A stretch of 64,000 nt of DNA from Streptomyces dysideae (GCF_001514305.1 NZ_KQ949091.1:94557-158556); one strand, 5' to 3'; positions 1-8,534 are shown, numbered from the stretch's first letter. The notes: a model not told the origin generated them from the letters alone. Numbers and translations are program-made.

Positions 1-1
1 C

Positions 2-391
2 GGCTTCGGCGGCCAGTCTGTGGCTCCTGGCCCTGGCGGCTTCGGCGGCCAGTCTGCGGCTCCTGCCCCTGGTGGTTACGGCAGTCAGTCTGCGGCTCCC
101 GCTCCCGGTGGTTACGGAAGCCAGCCCGCGGCTCCCGGCCCCAGTGGCTACGGCCAGCCGGCCCCCGCTCCGTACGCCCACCCGCAGCAGCCCCCGGCCC
201 CGGGCCCCTATGCCCAGCCCTATCCCCAGCAGCAGTACCCCCAGCCCCAGCAGCAGCCCTACGCCCAGCCGCCGGAGCAGCCCCAGCCGCAGCAGCCCCA
301 GCAGTACCCCCAGCCCCAGCCGCCCCACCCCGGCCAGCAGTACCCCCAGCAGAACCCCCACGGGCAGCCCCAGAACCCGCCGCAGCACTGA
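2..391 (+). CDS. Proline/glutamine-rich low-complexity protein, C-terminal part
   Basis: The reading frame is open at the window edge, so the true start lies upstream and only the C-terminal 129 residues are seen. The first half consists of imperfect repeats of the type PAPGGYGSQ. The second half is almost entirely Pro, Gln, Tyr and Ala (QQYPQPQ-type repeats) and ends in PPQH. Such tails are intrinsically disordered and in actinomycetes often flank a membrane or zinc-ribbon domain, but no folded domain is visible here. No function is assigned. The repeats are imperfect at codon level, so they are probably maintained as protein repeats. Confidence 0.7.
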   Translation, partial: GFGGQSVAPGPGGFGGQSAAPAPGGYGSQSAAPAPGGYGSQPAAPGPSGYGQPAPAPYAHPQQPPAPGPYAQPYPQQQYPQPQQQPYAQPPEQPQPQQPQQYPQPQPPHPGQQYPQQNPHGQPQNPPQH

Positions 392-429
392 CGCCCAGGC
401 CACTCCTTCATAACGGACGGCCGCAGAAC

Positions 430-459
430 CTCTCATCCCGCCTCCTCCCGGGGTGAGAG
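430..459 (+). terminator. Hairpin terminator after the proline/glutamine-rich gene
   Basis: CTCTCA-T-CCC pairs with GGGTGAGAG across an 11-base loop, leaving one bulged T. The hairpin lies about 40 bases after the stop codon and has no strong T-run, as is usual for Streptomyces terminators. Confidence 0.5.
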
Positions 460-569
460 CAAAGTTCCTTTCCGGTCACCCGGTGCCACAGTGTGGAAAC
501 GCGCCCTCCCTACCTTCGGGACTCAGCCACTCGTAGTTATGACCGAGCCCGGAGCACCGTGGAGGCGTA

Positions 570-1958
570 ATGACAGCCCCAAGCACCGCCAGTGCATCCC
601 ACAAGGGATCCCACTGGATCGAGCAGTGGGACCCCGAGGACGAGACCTTCTGGGAGTCGGAAGGCAAGCACATCGCCCGACGGAACCTGATCTTCTCGGT
701 GATCTCCGAGCACATCGGGTTCTCCGTGTGGAGCATGTTCTCCGTACTGGCCCTGTTCATGGGCCCCGAGTACGGGATCGACCCGGCCGGCAAGTTCTTC
801 CTGGTGGCCGTGGCCTCGCTGGTCGGCGCCATCCTGCGGGTGCCCTACGGCTTCGCGGTCGCCCGTTTCGGCGGCCGGAACTGGACCATCTTCAGCGCGG
901 GCCTCCTGCTGCTGCCGACCACGGCACTACTGATCGTGATGGAGCCCGGCACCTCGTACGCCACCTTCATGGCGGTCGCGATCCTCACCGGTGTGGGAGG
1001 GGCGAACTTCGCCTCCTCCATGACCAACATCAACAACTTCTACCCGCTGCGCCTCAAGGGCTGGGCTCTCGGCATGAACGCGGGCGGCGGCAACATCGGC
1101 GTCGCCGTGGTCCAGCTGCTGGGCCTGCTGGTCATCGGCGTCGCCGGCGCCGGTCACCCGCGCGTGCTGCTGTCGATCTACATTCCGCTGATCGTCGTGG
1201 CGACCGTGCTCAGCGCACGCTGCATGGACAACCTGGGGCCGGTGCGCAACGACACCGGTGCGGCCAAGGAGGCGGTGAAGGAGGGGCACACCTGGATCAT
1301 GTCCTTCCTCTACATCGGGACCTTCGGCTCCTTCATCGGCTACAGCTTCGCCTTCGGCCTCGTGCTGCAGAACCAGTTCGGCCGTACGCCCCTGCAGGCG
1401 GCCGCGCTCACCTTCATCGGCCCGCTGCTGGGCTCGCTGATCCGGCCCGTCGGCGGTCAGCTCGCCGACCGGATCGGCGGTGCCAAGGTCACGCTGTGGA
1501 ACTTCGCGCTGATGGCCGTCGCGACCGCCGTCATCGTCACCGCGTCGGTGCGGGAGTCGCTGCCGCTGTTCATCGGCGGCTTCATCACTCTCTTCATCCT
1601 CACCGGCCTGGGCAACGGCTCGACGTACAAGATGATCCCCGGCATCTTCCGGGCCAAGGCCGCGGCGAAGGGGATGGCCGGAGAGGACGCGGCCGTCTAC
1701 GCCAGGCGGTTGTCCGGTGCCTCCATGTCCCTGATCGGTGCGGTCGGCGCGCTCGGCGGCCTCGGCATCAACCTGGCGCTGCGGCAGTCCTTCCTCTCCG
1801 TCGGCAGCGGGACCGGAGCCTTCGTGGCCTTCCTCGTCTACTACGGCACCTGCTTCGTGGTCACCTGGGCCGTATACCTTCGCCGCCCGGCGTCCGCCAA
1901 GGCCCAGGTCACGGCCGCATCGGAGGCGAAGCCGCAGCTCAGCTACGCCGAGGTGTGA
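570..1958 (+). CDS. narK: NarK-type nitrate/nitrite MFS transporter
   Basis: A 462-residue major facilitator protein with about twelve membrane segments. Family hallmarks are visible: the glycine-rich nitrate signature GGANFASSMTNINNFYP at about residues 148-164, the GMNAGGGNIGVA stretch at about 168-179, and an arginine inside the second helix (AILRVPYG) where NarK transporters bind the anion. The ATG at 570 follows GGAGG by about six bases. NarK/NasA proteins move nitrate in or nitrite out across the cytoplasmic membrane. Which direction applies here cannot be read from sequence. A HemD/winged-helix gene follows on the same strand after a strong hairpin, a pairing that suggests nitrogen-assimilation control. 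No convincing GlnR box was found upstream. Confidence 0.9.
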   Translation: MTAPSTASASHKGSHWIEQWDPEDETFWESEGKHIARRNLIFSVISEHIGFSVWSMFSVLALFMGPEYGIDPAGKFFLVAVASLVGAILRVPYGFAVARFGGRNWTIFSAGLLLLPTTALLIVMEPGTSYATFMAVAILTGVGGANFASSMTNINNFYPLRLKGWALGMNAGGGNIGVAVVQLLGLLVIGVAGAGHPRVLLSIYIPLIVVATVLSARCMDNLGPVRNDTGAAKEAVKEGHTWIMSFLYIGTFGSFIGYSFAFGLVLQNQFGRTPLQAAALTFIGPLLGSLIRPVGGQLADRIGGAKVTLWNFALMAVATAVIVTASVRESLPLFIGGFITLFILTGLGNGSTYKMIPGIFRAKAAAKGMAGEDAAVYARRLSGASMSLIGAVGALGGLGINLALRQSFLSVGSGTGAFVAFLVYYGTCFVVTWAVYLRRPASAKAQVTAASEAKPQLSYAEV

Positions 1959-1985
1959 CGTAACACCGTCGACATCTAGCCGAAC

Positions 1986-2015
1986 CGAGCCTGTCACGCA
2001 CCATTGACAGGCTCG
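1986..2015 (+). terminator. Terminator after narK
   Basis: A perfect 11-bp stem (CGAGCCTGTCA with TGACAGGCTCG) and an 8-base loop lie 27 bases after the transporter stop. Its 3' flank also forms the start of the next gene's leader, so partial read-through is possible. Confidence 0.7.
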
Positions 2016-2090
2016 ATCGGCATGTAGGTGTCGACTTGTGGGCGAATCCGCCCAGACAAGTGCAACGACTCGAGTGCGGGACGAGAGTTT

Positions 2091-3242
2091 ATGTACGACG
2101 AAAAGCAGCAACCTCAACACGGGCCCCTCGCGGGGTTCACCGTGGGCGTCACCGCCGCGCGCCGAGCCGATGAGCTGGGGGCGCTGCTCCAGCGGCGCGG
2201 TGCCGCCGTCCTGCATGCCCCGGCCCTGCGGATCGTGCCGCTCTCCGACGACAGCGAGCTCCTCGCCGCAACCAAGGACGTCATCCACCAGAAACCGGAC
2301 GTCGTGGTCGCCACCACCGCGATCGGTTTCCGCGGCTGGGTCGAGGCCGCCGACGGATGGGGCCTGGGCGAGGACCTGCTGGACCGGCTGCGCGGTGTGG
2401 AGCTGCTCGCGCGCGGTCCCAAGGTCAAGGGCTCGATACGGGCCGCCGGGCTGACGGAGGAGTGGTCGCCGTCGTCCGAGTCCATGGCCGAGGTGCTCGA
2501 CCGGCTCCTGGAGGAGGGCGTCGAGGGCCGCCGTATCGCCCTCCAGCTGCACGGCGAGCCGCTGCCTGGCTTCGTGGAGGCGCTGCGGGCCGGGGGAGCG
2601 GAGGTGCTGGGCATTCCCGTCTACCGGTGGATGCCGCCGGAGGACATCACGCCGGTCGACCGGCTGCTGGACGCGACGGTGTCCCGGGGCCTGGACGCGC
2701 TGACCTTCACCAGCGCGCCGGCGGCCGCGTCCCTCCTGTCGCGGGCCGAGCACCGGGGCCTGCTCGCCGAGGTGCTGGCCGCTCTCCACCACGACGTCCT
2801 CCCCGCCTGTGTGGGACCGGTCACCGCACTGCCCCTCCAGGCCCACGGCATCGACACGGTCCAGCCGGAGCGCTTCCGCCTCGGCCCGCTCGTCCAGGTC
2901 CTCTGCCAGGAACTGCCGGGCCGCGCCCGCACCCTGCCGATCGCCGGCCACCGGATCGAGATCCGCGGTCACGCGGTCCTGGTCGACGGCGAGCTGCGCC
3001 CGGTCCCGCCGGCCGGCATGTCGCTGCTCCGCGCCCTGTCCCGGCGCCCCGGCTGGGTGGTCGCCCGCTCCGAACTCCTGCGCGCCCTCCCGGGCGCGGG
3101 CCGCGACGAACACGCGGTGGAGACGGCGATGGCCCGACTCCGCACGGCCCTCGGAGCGCCGAAGCTGATCCAGACGGTGGTCAAGCGGGGCTACCGGCTG
3201 GCACTGGACCCGTCGGCGGACACGAAGTACGCGGACGTGTGA
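2091..3242 (+). CDS. Uroporphyrinogen-III synthase-like protein fused to an OmpR-type winged helix
   Basis: A 383-residue protein with two parts. Residues about 10-265 resemble uroporphyrinogen-III synthase (HemD): GFTVGVTAARRADEL, the VVATTAIGFRGWVEAAD segment and the domain-swap DALTFTSAPAA. Residues about 285-375 form a transcriptional-regulator winged helix (HRIEIRGHAVLVDGE..., ending VVKRGYRLAL). The fusion is known in actinobacteria, where it behaves as a regulator (GlnR-associated NnaR in Streptomyces acts with GlnR on nitrate/nitrite genes). Position directly after narK fits that role better than tetrapyrrole synthesis. The ATG at 2091 is preferred over the in-frame GTG at 2028, because the extra 21 residues are Cys/Arg-rich and lie next to the narK terminator. 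Confidence 0.85.
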   Translation: MYDEKQQPQHGPLAGFTVGVTAARRADELGALLQRRGAAVLHAPALRIVPLSDDSELLAATKDVIHQKPDVVVATTAIGFRGWVEAADGWGLGEDLLDRLRGVELLARGPKVKGSIRAAGLTEEWSPSSESMAEVLDRLLEEGVEGRRIALQLHGEPLPGFVEALRAGGAEVLGIPVYRWMPPEDITPVDRLLDATVSRGLDALTFTSAPAAASLLSRAEHRGLLAEVLAALHHDVLPACVGPVTALPLQAHGIDTVQPERFRLGPLVQVLCQELPGRARTLPIAGHRIEIRGHAVLVDGELRPVPPAGMSLLRALSRRPGWVVARSELLRALPGAGRDEHAVETAMARLRTALGAPKLIQTVVKRGYRLALDPSADTKYADV

Positions 3243-3289
3243 CCAGGTACCCGGCGCCGGGGTCGGCACCCGGCGCCGGTGCCGCCCTC

Positions 3290-3360
3290 GCCGGGGGCCG
3301 CCGCCCCCAGACCCCCGCTTCGGCCTGAACAGCCTCGTCCTCAATCGCCGGACGGGCTGG
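3290..3360. repeat. Dispersed Streptomyces intergenic repeat (CAATCGCCGGACGGGCTG type)
   Basis: The stretch reads as a GC-rich dyad followed by GCCTGAACAGCCTCGTCCTCAATCGCCGGACGGGCTGG, given here in two pieces below the length limit: GCCTGAACAGCCTCGTCC then TCAATCGCCGGACGGGCTG. This string is recalled as a common intergenic repeat in Streptomyces genomes. The rest of the 291-bp gap (3243-3533) shows no ORF of note. A weaker cousin lies near 54473-54516. Confidence 0.5.
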
Positions 3361-3533
3361 GTTGCCACGGAACACGCCCCCCGGACGCGCGCTGGCCCAA
3401 GCTCGCGTCGACGCACCGCCGGTACGAGGGGTTCCGGCCGCGGGAGCGGGCAGGCACTGTTAGAGGGAACGGTTCCCCCACCTCTCCTCATGGCGTCTCA
3501 TGACCGGGGTAATCCCTAGGCGGTGACAGGCAC

Positions 3534-4130
3534 ATGGCACTGGGTACGGCCACTGCCGCGTACGAGCTGCGGTTCGACTCCGGGCGGATCTGCCTGGATC
3601 TCCTCGCGACCACACATCCCGAGGAACGGTTCGACTCGGTCGAGGTGCTGTGCGCCTGGATCACCGGATCGGGACTCGTCCCGCCCGGCACGCGGCTGGC
3701 GCACGCCGATGCCTCCTGGCTGGTCGCCTTCCGTGAACTGCGCGGACAGCTCGGCCAGTTGGTGCGCGGCAGCCTCGCCCCCGAGCCCTGGCCGTCATAC
3801 GACCGTGCCCTCGCCCGGGTGAACGACCTCGCCCGCACCGCGCCCCCGGCCCCGCGGGCCGTACGCGGCGAGGACGGCACCCTCGTACGGGAGTTGGAGC
3901 GGCCGCCGGAGTGCGCCGCGCTGCTCGGCGCCATCGCGCGGGACGCCGTGGAACTGCTCACCGATCCCGTCGCGCGGGCGTGTCTGCGGGAGTGCGCGGG
4001 CGACAACTGCCCCATCGTGTACCTCGACACGTCCCGCGGCCGCCGGAGGCGCTGGTGCTCCAGCGAGGTCTGCGGGAACCGCGAAAGGGTGGCCCGGCAC
4101 CGCCGCCGAGCCGCCCTCGCACGCGCCTGA
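3534..4130 (+). CDS. CGNR zinc-finger protein (ABATE domain)
   Basis: A 198-residue protein of the ABATE/CGNR family. The N-terminal half has the typical LRFDSGRICLDLLAT opening. The C-terminal residues 150-195 carry a zinc finger, CAGDNCPIVYLDTS...RRRRWCSSEVCGNRERVARHRRR, with four cysteines and the family CGNR tetrad followed by a basic tail that fits DNA binding. Members are presumed transcription regulators, and their targets are generally unknown. The ATG at 3534 is the only start giving the canonical N terminus. A gap of about 285 bp with no coding signal separates it from the sigma factor gene. Confidence 0.85.
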   Translation: MALGTATAAYELRFDSGRICLDLLATTHPEERFDSVEVLCAWITGSGLVPPGTRLAHADASWLVAFRELRGQLGQLVRGSLAPEPWPSYDRALARVNDLARTAPPAPRAVRGEDGTLVRELERPPECAALLGAIARDAVELLTDPVARACLRECAGDNCPIVYLDTSRGRRRRWCSSEVCGNRERVARHRRRAALARA

Positions 4131-4415
4131 GCGACCCGCACGCCCGGCTGAGGGTCCGTTATGCGGCTTGTATGGCACGGCAGTCGAAGTGATTTCGATT
4201 ACACGTCGTTTATCTTGGCCGCCCCACGGGCAGCCGCCGAGATCTTGCCGATGTGGCGGAAATGTAAAGATCGCGCGGTGGGAATGTGCGCTCATGTCCC
4301 CCTCGTCATGACACCCAGAAGAAAACTGTCGCCTCCGTTTGAACACTCAACACGCCCCTTGCGTACCGGTGATTGAGCGACCGACTGGGGGAACCCCCGG
4401 ACATCGGAGGTGGGC

Positions 4416-4991
4416 GTGCGCAAGGATTCCGTCGTGGCCAATGAACGTGGATCGAGGGCCCGACATCGCATGTCCCAGCCCTCGGAACCTGATGAGGAGC
4501 TGATGCGTGCTCTGTACAGAGAACACGCCGGACCCCTCCTGGCGTATGTCCTTCGGCTGGTCGCCGGTGATCGGCAGCGAGCAGAGGACGTTGTGCAGGA
4601 GACACTCATCCGTGCCTGGAAGAACGCCGGCCAGCTCAATCGAGCGACCGGATCGGTACGCCCCTGGCTGGTGACGGTCGCCCGGCGCATCGTCATCGAC
4701 GGCCACCGAAGCCGGCAGGCCCGGCCGCAGGAGGTCGATCCGTCGCCGCTGGAGGTCATCCCCGCGGAGGACGAGATCGACAAGGCGCTGTGGTTGATGA
4801 CGCTGTCGGACGCGCTCGACGACCTGACTCCCGCCCATCGGGAGGTGCTCGTCGAGACGTACTTCAAGGGGCGTACGGTCAATGAGGCGGCCGAAACCCT
4901 GGGCATACCCAGCGGAACCGTCCGCTCCAGGGTGTTCTACGCCCTGCGCTCGATGAAGCTGGCACTGGAGGAGCGGGGGGTGACGGCGTGA
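4416..4991 (+). CDS. sigU: ECF sigma factor, SigU-like
   Basis: A 191-residue ECF (sigma-70 group 4) factor. Sigma region 2 is at about residues 30-95 (LMRALYREHAGPLLAYVLRLVAGDRQRAEDVVQETLIRAWKN) and region 4 at about 125-180 (LTPAHREVLVETYFKGRTVNEAAETLGIPSGTVRSRVFYALRSMK). GTG 4416 is chosen because GGAGG ends at 4410 and overlaps the alternative GTG at 4410. An internal ATG at 4470 would also keep all sigma regions. The gene overlaps the anti-sigma gene by one base (TGATGA), the usual sigma/anti-sigma coupling. The symbol is inferred from family and neighbourhood (S. coelicolor sigU neighbours malic enzyme and HU), not from a search. Confidence 0.85.
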   Translation: MRKDSVVANERGSRARHRMSQPSEPDEELMRALYREHAGPLLAYVLRLVAGDRQRAEDVVQETLIRAWKNAGQLNRATGSVRPWLVTVARRIVIDGHRSRQARPQEVDPSPLEVIPAEDEIDKALWLMTLSDALDDLTPAHREVLVETYFKGRTVNEAAETLGIPSGTVRSRVFYALRSMKLALEERGVTA

Positions 4992-5818
4992 TGAGTGTTT
5001 ACGGGGGTTCCCAGGGGTTCGGTGCAGGTGGTTCGGGTATGTCTGGAGCCATGCAGGGACATCCGGGCCCGAGCGAGCACGAGACCGTCGGCGCCTACGC
5101 CCTCGGCATCCTCGACGACTCCGAGGCAACCGCTTTCGAAATGCATCTCGCGACCTGCGAGTGGTGCGCCCAGCAGCTCGACGAACTCGCCGGCATGGAG
5201 CCGATGCTGGCCGCCCTCGCGGACCTGCCGGGCTCCGGTACACCCGCCATCGGCGAGTCGCTCTCCTCGAAGCCCAGCCCTCGGCTGGTCAACAAGCTCG
5301 TCGACGAGGTCTCCGAGCGCCGCGCCCAGAAGCGCCGGCGCGGCTTCTACCTGGTGGCGGCCGCGGCCGCGCTGATCATCGGCGGCCCGCTGGTCGCCGT
5401 GGGTGCGACCGGCGGCGGCGAATCGAGCAGCGGCGGCAACACGACCCTCTCGGCGAGCCCGGCCAAGACCCTCTTCGACGGCATGGGCGACAAGCTCTCG
5501 GCGACCGACCCGTCCACGGACGTGAGTGCGACCGTGGCCATGGAGGAGAAGGACTGGGGCACCCAGGCGGTCCTCGAACTGAAGAACGTCAAAGGCCCGC
5601 TCAAGTGCGCCCTGATCCTCGTCGGCAAGAACGGCGAGCGGGAGACGGTCGCGTCCTGGTCCGTCCCGAACTGGGGCTACGGCCTCCCGGACGCCAAGAC
5701 CGAGAAGGCCAAGAACCCGCTCTACATCACCGGCGGCGCGGCCATGTCACCGGACGAGATCGATCACGCGGAGGTCGTGACCTTCGACGGGAAGCGGCTC
5801 GTCGAGATCGATGCGTGA
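4991..5818 (+). CDS. rsuA: Membrane anti-sigma factor with ZAS zinc motif (RsuA-like)
   Basis: 275 residues. The cytoplasmic N terminus has the zinc-binding anti-sigma signature H52-x3-C56-x2-C59 (HLATCEWC). A single membrane helix lies at about residues 117-138 (FYLVAAAAALIIGGPLVAVGA), followed by an extracytoplasmic domain of about 135 residues containing WGTQAVLELKNVKGPLKCALILV. Such proteins hold their partner sigma factor at the membrane and release it after an envelope or redox signal. The ATG at 4991 overlaps the sigma factor stop, and an AGGAGCGGGGGG tract in the end of that gene serves as ribosome site. Confidence 0.85.
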   Translation: MSVYGGSQGFGAGGSGMSGAMQGHPGPSEHETVGAYALGILDDSEATAFEMHLATCEWCAQQLDELAGMEPMLAALADLPGSGTPAIGESLSSKPSPRLVNKLVDEVSERRAQKRRRGFYLVAAAAALIIGGPLVAVGATGGGESSSGGNTTLSASPAKTLFDGMGDKLSATDPSTDVSATVAMEEKDWGTQAVLELKNVKGPLKCALILVGKNGERETVASWSVPNWGYGLPDAKTEKAKNPLYITGGAAMSPDEIDHAEVVTFDGKRLVEIDA

Positions 5819-5909
5819 ATCGCTGAGCGCGCATACATCGCTTCCGTAGCTTTACCGGGTCCCCTTCGCGTACGGTTGACGGCTGCCCAGCACGTCAGAA
5901 GGGGGCCCG

Positions 5910-8228
5910 GTGGCCGCTCAGGCTCATCAATCTGCGGTCGGCTCGGTTCACGATTCGGTTCGTGACCGGGAGATCAGCGTCGAACAGGAACACCTGGACC
6001 GGGTGTACCGGCGTCTTGAGGAGAAGATCCACGAGGCCGAGTTCCTGATGAACGACGCGGCCAAGCGCGGCCAGGTCGGCACGCCCGGTGCCCTGGCCGA
6101 GCGGGACGCGCAGGTGTTCCGGGCCGGCATCCACCTCAACCGGCTCAACAACGAGTTCGAGGACTTCCTCTTCGGCCGGATCGACCTGCTCCTCGGCAAG
6201 GACGGCAAGAAGGGCCCAGACGGCGCCTACACCGCCGTGGAACCCGCCGACGGCGCGGTACGCGACGACAGCACCGCCGACATCGCCGAGACCCTGCACA
6301 TCGGCCGCATCGGCGTCCTGGACTCCGACTACGCCCCGCTGGTCATCGACTGGCGGGCGCCGGCCGCCGCGCCGTTCTACCGGTCCACCCCGGTCGACCC
6401 CGGCCGGGTCGTGCGCCGCCGCGTCATCCGCTCCAAGGGCCGCCGGGTCCTCGGCGTCGAGGACGACCTGATGCGCCCCGAGCTGAAGGCCGTCCTCGAC
6501 GGCCACGAACTGCCCGTCATCGGCGACGGCGCCCTCATGGCCGCCCTCGGCCAGGCCCGCAGCCACACCATGCGGGACATCGTGGCGTCCATCCAGGCCG
6601 AGCAGGACCTGGTCATCCGCGCCCCCGCCGCCTCCGTGACGTACGTCGAGGGCGGCCCCGGCACCGGCAAGACCGCCGTCGCCCTGCACCGCGCCGCCTA
6701 CCTCCTCTACCAGGACCGGCGCCGGTACGCGGGCGGCATCCTCATCGTCTCCCCGACCCCGCTGCTGGTGGCGTACACCGAGGGCGTGCTGCCCTCCCTC
6801 GGCGAGGAGGGCCAGGTCGCCATCCGGGCCATCGGCTCCCTCGTCGACGGGATGGAGGCCACGCTCTACGACTCCCCGTCGGTGGCCCGCGCCAAGGGCT
6901 CGTACCGCATGCTCAAGGTGCTGCGGAAGGCCGCCCGCGGAGCCCTGGAGCTGAACGATTCACCGACCCGTCTTCGGGTCGTCGCCTTCGGCCGCCGCCT
7001 GGAGCTGGAGGCCGACGATCTGAACCGCATCCGGCACAACGCGCTGGGTGGCACCGCCCCGGTGAACCTGCTCCGCCCCCGCGCCCGCAAGCTCCTCCTA
7101 GACGCCCTGTGGGACCGGTCGGGCGGCGCCGACCGGCACACCGACCCGGAGCTGGCCGCCGAACTGCGCTCCTCCTTCGACGAGGACGTGACGAGCGAGG
7201 ACAGCTTCATCGACTTCCTGGGCGCCTGGTGGCCGGAGCTGACCCCGAAGTCCGTCCTCACGGCCATGGCGGACGAACGGCGCCTCGGCCGCTGGGCCCG
7301 CCGCATCCTGAACCCCGGCGAGGTCCGCAAGGTCGCCCGCTCGCTCCGGCGCGACGGCTGGTCCGTGCACGACATCGCCATGCTCGACGAGCTCCAGTCG
7401 GTCCTCGGCACCCCGGCCCGCCCCCGCAAGCGGCGCGACCTGGACCCGCTCGACCAGCTCACCGGCCTGGAGGAGCTGATGCCGGTCCGTGAGGAGTCGC
7501 AGCGCGAGCGGGCCGAGCGGCTCGCCCAGGAGCGCACCGAGTACGCCCACGTCATCGTCGACGAGGCCCAGGACCTCACGCCCATGCAGTGGCGCATGGT
7601 CGGCCGCCGCGGCCGGCACGCCACCTGGACGGTCGTCGGCGACCCGGCCCAGTCCTCCTGGTCCGACGTCGACGAGGCGGCCGAGGCCCGCGACGAGGCC
7701 CTCGGCAGCCGCCCGCGCCGCCGCTTCCAGCTCACCGTGAACTACCGCAACCCGGCCGAGATCGCCGAGCTGGCCGCCAAGGTACTGGCGCTCGCCATGC
7801 CCGGCTCGACCTCACCGTCGGCCGTACGGTCCACGGGCGTCGAGCCGCGTTTTGTGGCAACGAACCATGGACGCGGCACTGCCGTACCGGACTCGCTCGC
7901 GAAGACCGTCCGCGAGGAGGCCGGCCGGCTGCTGGACCGCGTCGACGGCACGGTCGGCGTCGTCGTCGCCATGCAGCGCCGCGAGGAGGCCGCCCGCTGG
8001 CTCACCGGGCTCGGCGACCGCGTGGTGGCGCTGGGCAGCCTGGAGGCGAAGGGCCTGGAGTACGACGCGACGGTCGTCGTCTCGCCCGCGGAGATCGCCG
8101 ACGAGAGCCCGGCCGGCCTGCGGGTGCTGTACGTCGCCCTGACCCGGGCCACCCAGCAGCTGACGGTCGTCTCGGCCGACCGCGACGAGCCTGACGCGCA
8201 GGGCGTGCCGGACCTGCTCAGAGACTGA
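5910..8228 (+). CDS. HelD-like SF1 ATPase (RNA polymerase-associated helicase family)
   Basis: 772 residues. An N-terminal coiled-coil-forming segment (EQEHLDRVYRRLEEKIHEAEFLMNDAAK, about residues 28-55) precedes a UvrD/Rep-type motor: Walker A GGPGTGKT at 248-255, DEAQDLTPMQWRMVGRRG (motif II), VGDPAQSSW (motif III), LTVNYRNPAEIAELA (motif IV) and a final YVALTRATQQLTVV (motif VI). An N-terminal arm plus split motor is the architecture of HelD/HelR, which bind RNA polymerase and free stalled complexes; some actinobacterial HelR proteins give rifamycin tolerance. No clear rifamycin-associated inverted repeat was seen in the 90 bp upstream. GTG 5910 follows GAAGGGGG. Confidence 0.85.
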   Translation: MAAQAHQSAVGSVHDSVRDREISVEQEHLDRVYRRLEEKIHEAEFLMNDAAKRGQVGTPGALAERDAQVFRAGIHLNRLNNEFEDFLFGRIDLLLGKDGKKGPDGAYTAVEPADGAVRDDSTADIAETLHIGRIGVLDSDYAPLVIDWRAPAAAPFYRSTPVDPGRVVRRRVIRSKGRRVLGVEDDLMRPELKAVLDGHELPVIGDGALMAALGQARSHTMRDIVASIQAEQDLVIRAPAASVTYVEGGPGTGKTAVALHRAAYLLYQDRRRYAGGILIVSPTPLLVAYTEGVLPSLGEEGQVAIRAIGSLVDGMEATLYDSPSVARAKGSYRMLKVLRKAARGALELNDSPTRLRVVAFGRRLELEADDLNRIRHNALGGTAPVNLLRPRARKLLLDALWDRSGGADRHTDPELAAELRSSFDEDVTSEDSFIDFLGAWWPELTPKSVLTAMADERRLGRWARRILNPGEVRKVARSLRRDGWSVHDIAMLDELQSVLGTPARPRKRRDLDPLDQLTGLEELMPVREESQRERAERLAQERTEYAHVIVDEAQDLTPMQWRMVGRRGRHATWTVVGDPAQSSWSDVDEAAEARDEALGSRPRRRFQLTVNYRNPAEIAELAAKVLALAMPGSTSPSAVRSTGVEPRFVATNHGRGTAVPDSLAKTVREEAGRLLDRVDGTVGVVVAMQRREEAARWLTGLGDRVVALGSLEAKGLEYDATVVVSPAEIADESPAGLRVLYVALTRATQQLTVVSADRDEPDAQGVPDLLRD

Positions 8229-8286
8229 ACCGCGGCCAACTCGCGGGACGGGAATGGGCTAACGGGATCTGTTTGTTAGCCTGGGT

Positions 8287-8377
8287 GTGGCACCGGCTCG
8301 ATCCAAGCCCCCGGGCCCAACCTTCGTCGCTACGAGCGACCACTTGCCGCGAGGCGAGCATGGCGGGTCGGTGCCAC
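8287..8377 (+). ncRNA. Candidate structured RNA in the helD-malic enzyme gap
   Basis: A 9-bp closing helix pairs GTGGCACCG (8287-8295) with CGGTGCCAC (8369-8377). Inside it are two compact hairpins: GTCGCT-ACG-AGCGAC (8326-8340) and CTTGCC-GCGA-GGCGAG (8343-8358), the latter capped by a GNRA tetraloop. A C5 run sits at 8309-8313. A perfect terminator follows 11 bases later, so a discrete transcript of about 140 nt is plausible. CTAAC and GTTAG (8259-8276) form a small dyad just before it. I do not match it to a riboswitch class. The actinobacterial 6C RNA family should be compared, though only five consecutive C residues are present. It could also be a 5' leader of the malic enzyme gene. Confidence 0.5.
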
Positions 8378-8388
8378 TGACCGTGCGA

Positions 8389-8421
8389 GAGGCCCACGTC
8401 ACCACATGTGACGTGGGCCTC
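8389..8421 (+). terminator. Perfect 14-bp terminator before the malic enzyme gene
   Basis: GAGGCCCACGTCAC pairs without mismatch with GTGACGTGGGCCTC across the loop CACAT, and TTTCG follows. It lies 160 bases after the HelD-like gene and 113 bases before malic enzyme. It is more likely the end of the small structured transcript than of the helicase mRNA. Confidence 0.8.
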
Positions 8422-8534
8422 TTTCGCTGTGAACAAAACGTTCGCAATCCGGGGTGGCTAACGCCTACCCGGGAGTAGGTGCGACCATCGGACGGCATAA
8501 TCCAGCGACACGGTGAAAGCAGAGGAAGTCGGCC

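Noticed and set aside
475..500. Possible GlnR box upstream of narK (GTCAC...GAAAC)
   Set aside because: The half-site words are 16 bases apart where the consensus needs six, and intermediate half-sites do not match.
927..3491. Very long open frame on the minus strand opposite narK and the HemD fusion (854 codons)
   Set aside because: It is a GC-rich antisense shadow: no conserved motifs, Arg/Gly/His-rich, and the plus-strand genes have family signatures across the same region.
8287..8478. 63-codon plus-strand ORF across the candidate RNA and terminator
   Set aside because: It reads straight through a perfect terminator hairpin, has no ribosome site and no recognisable sequence; the structure explains the region better.
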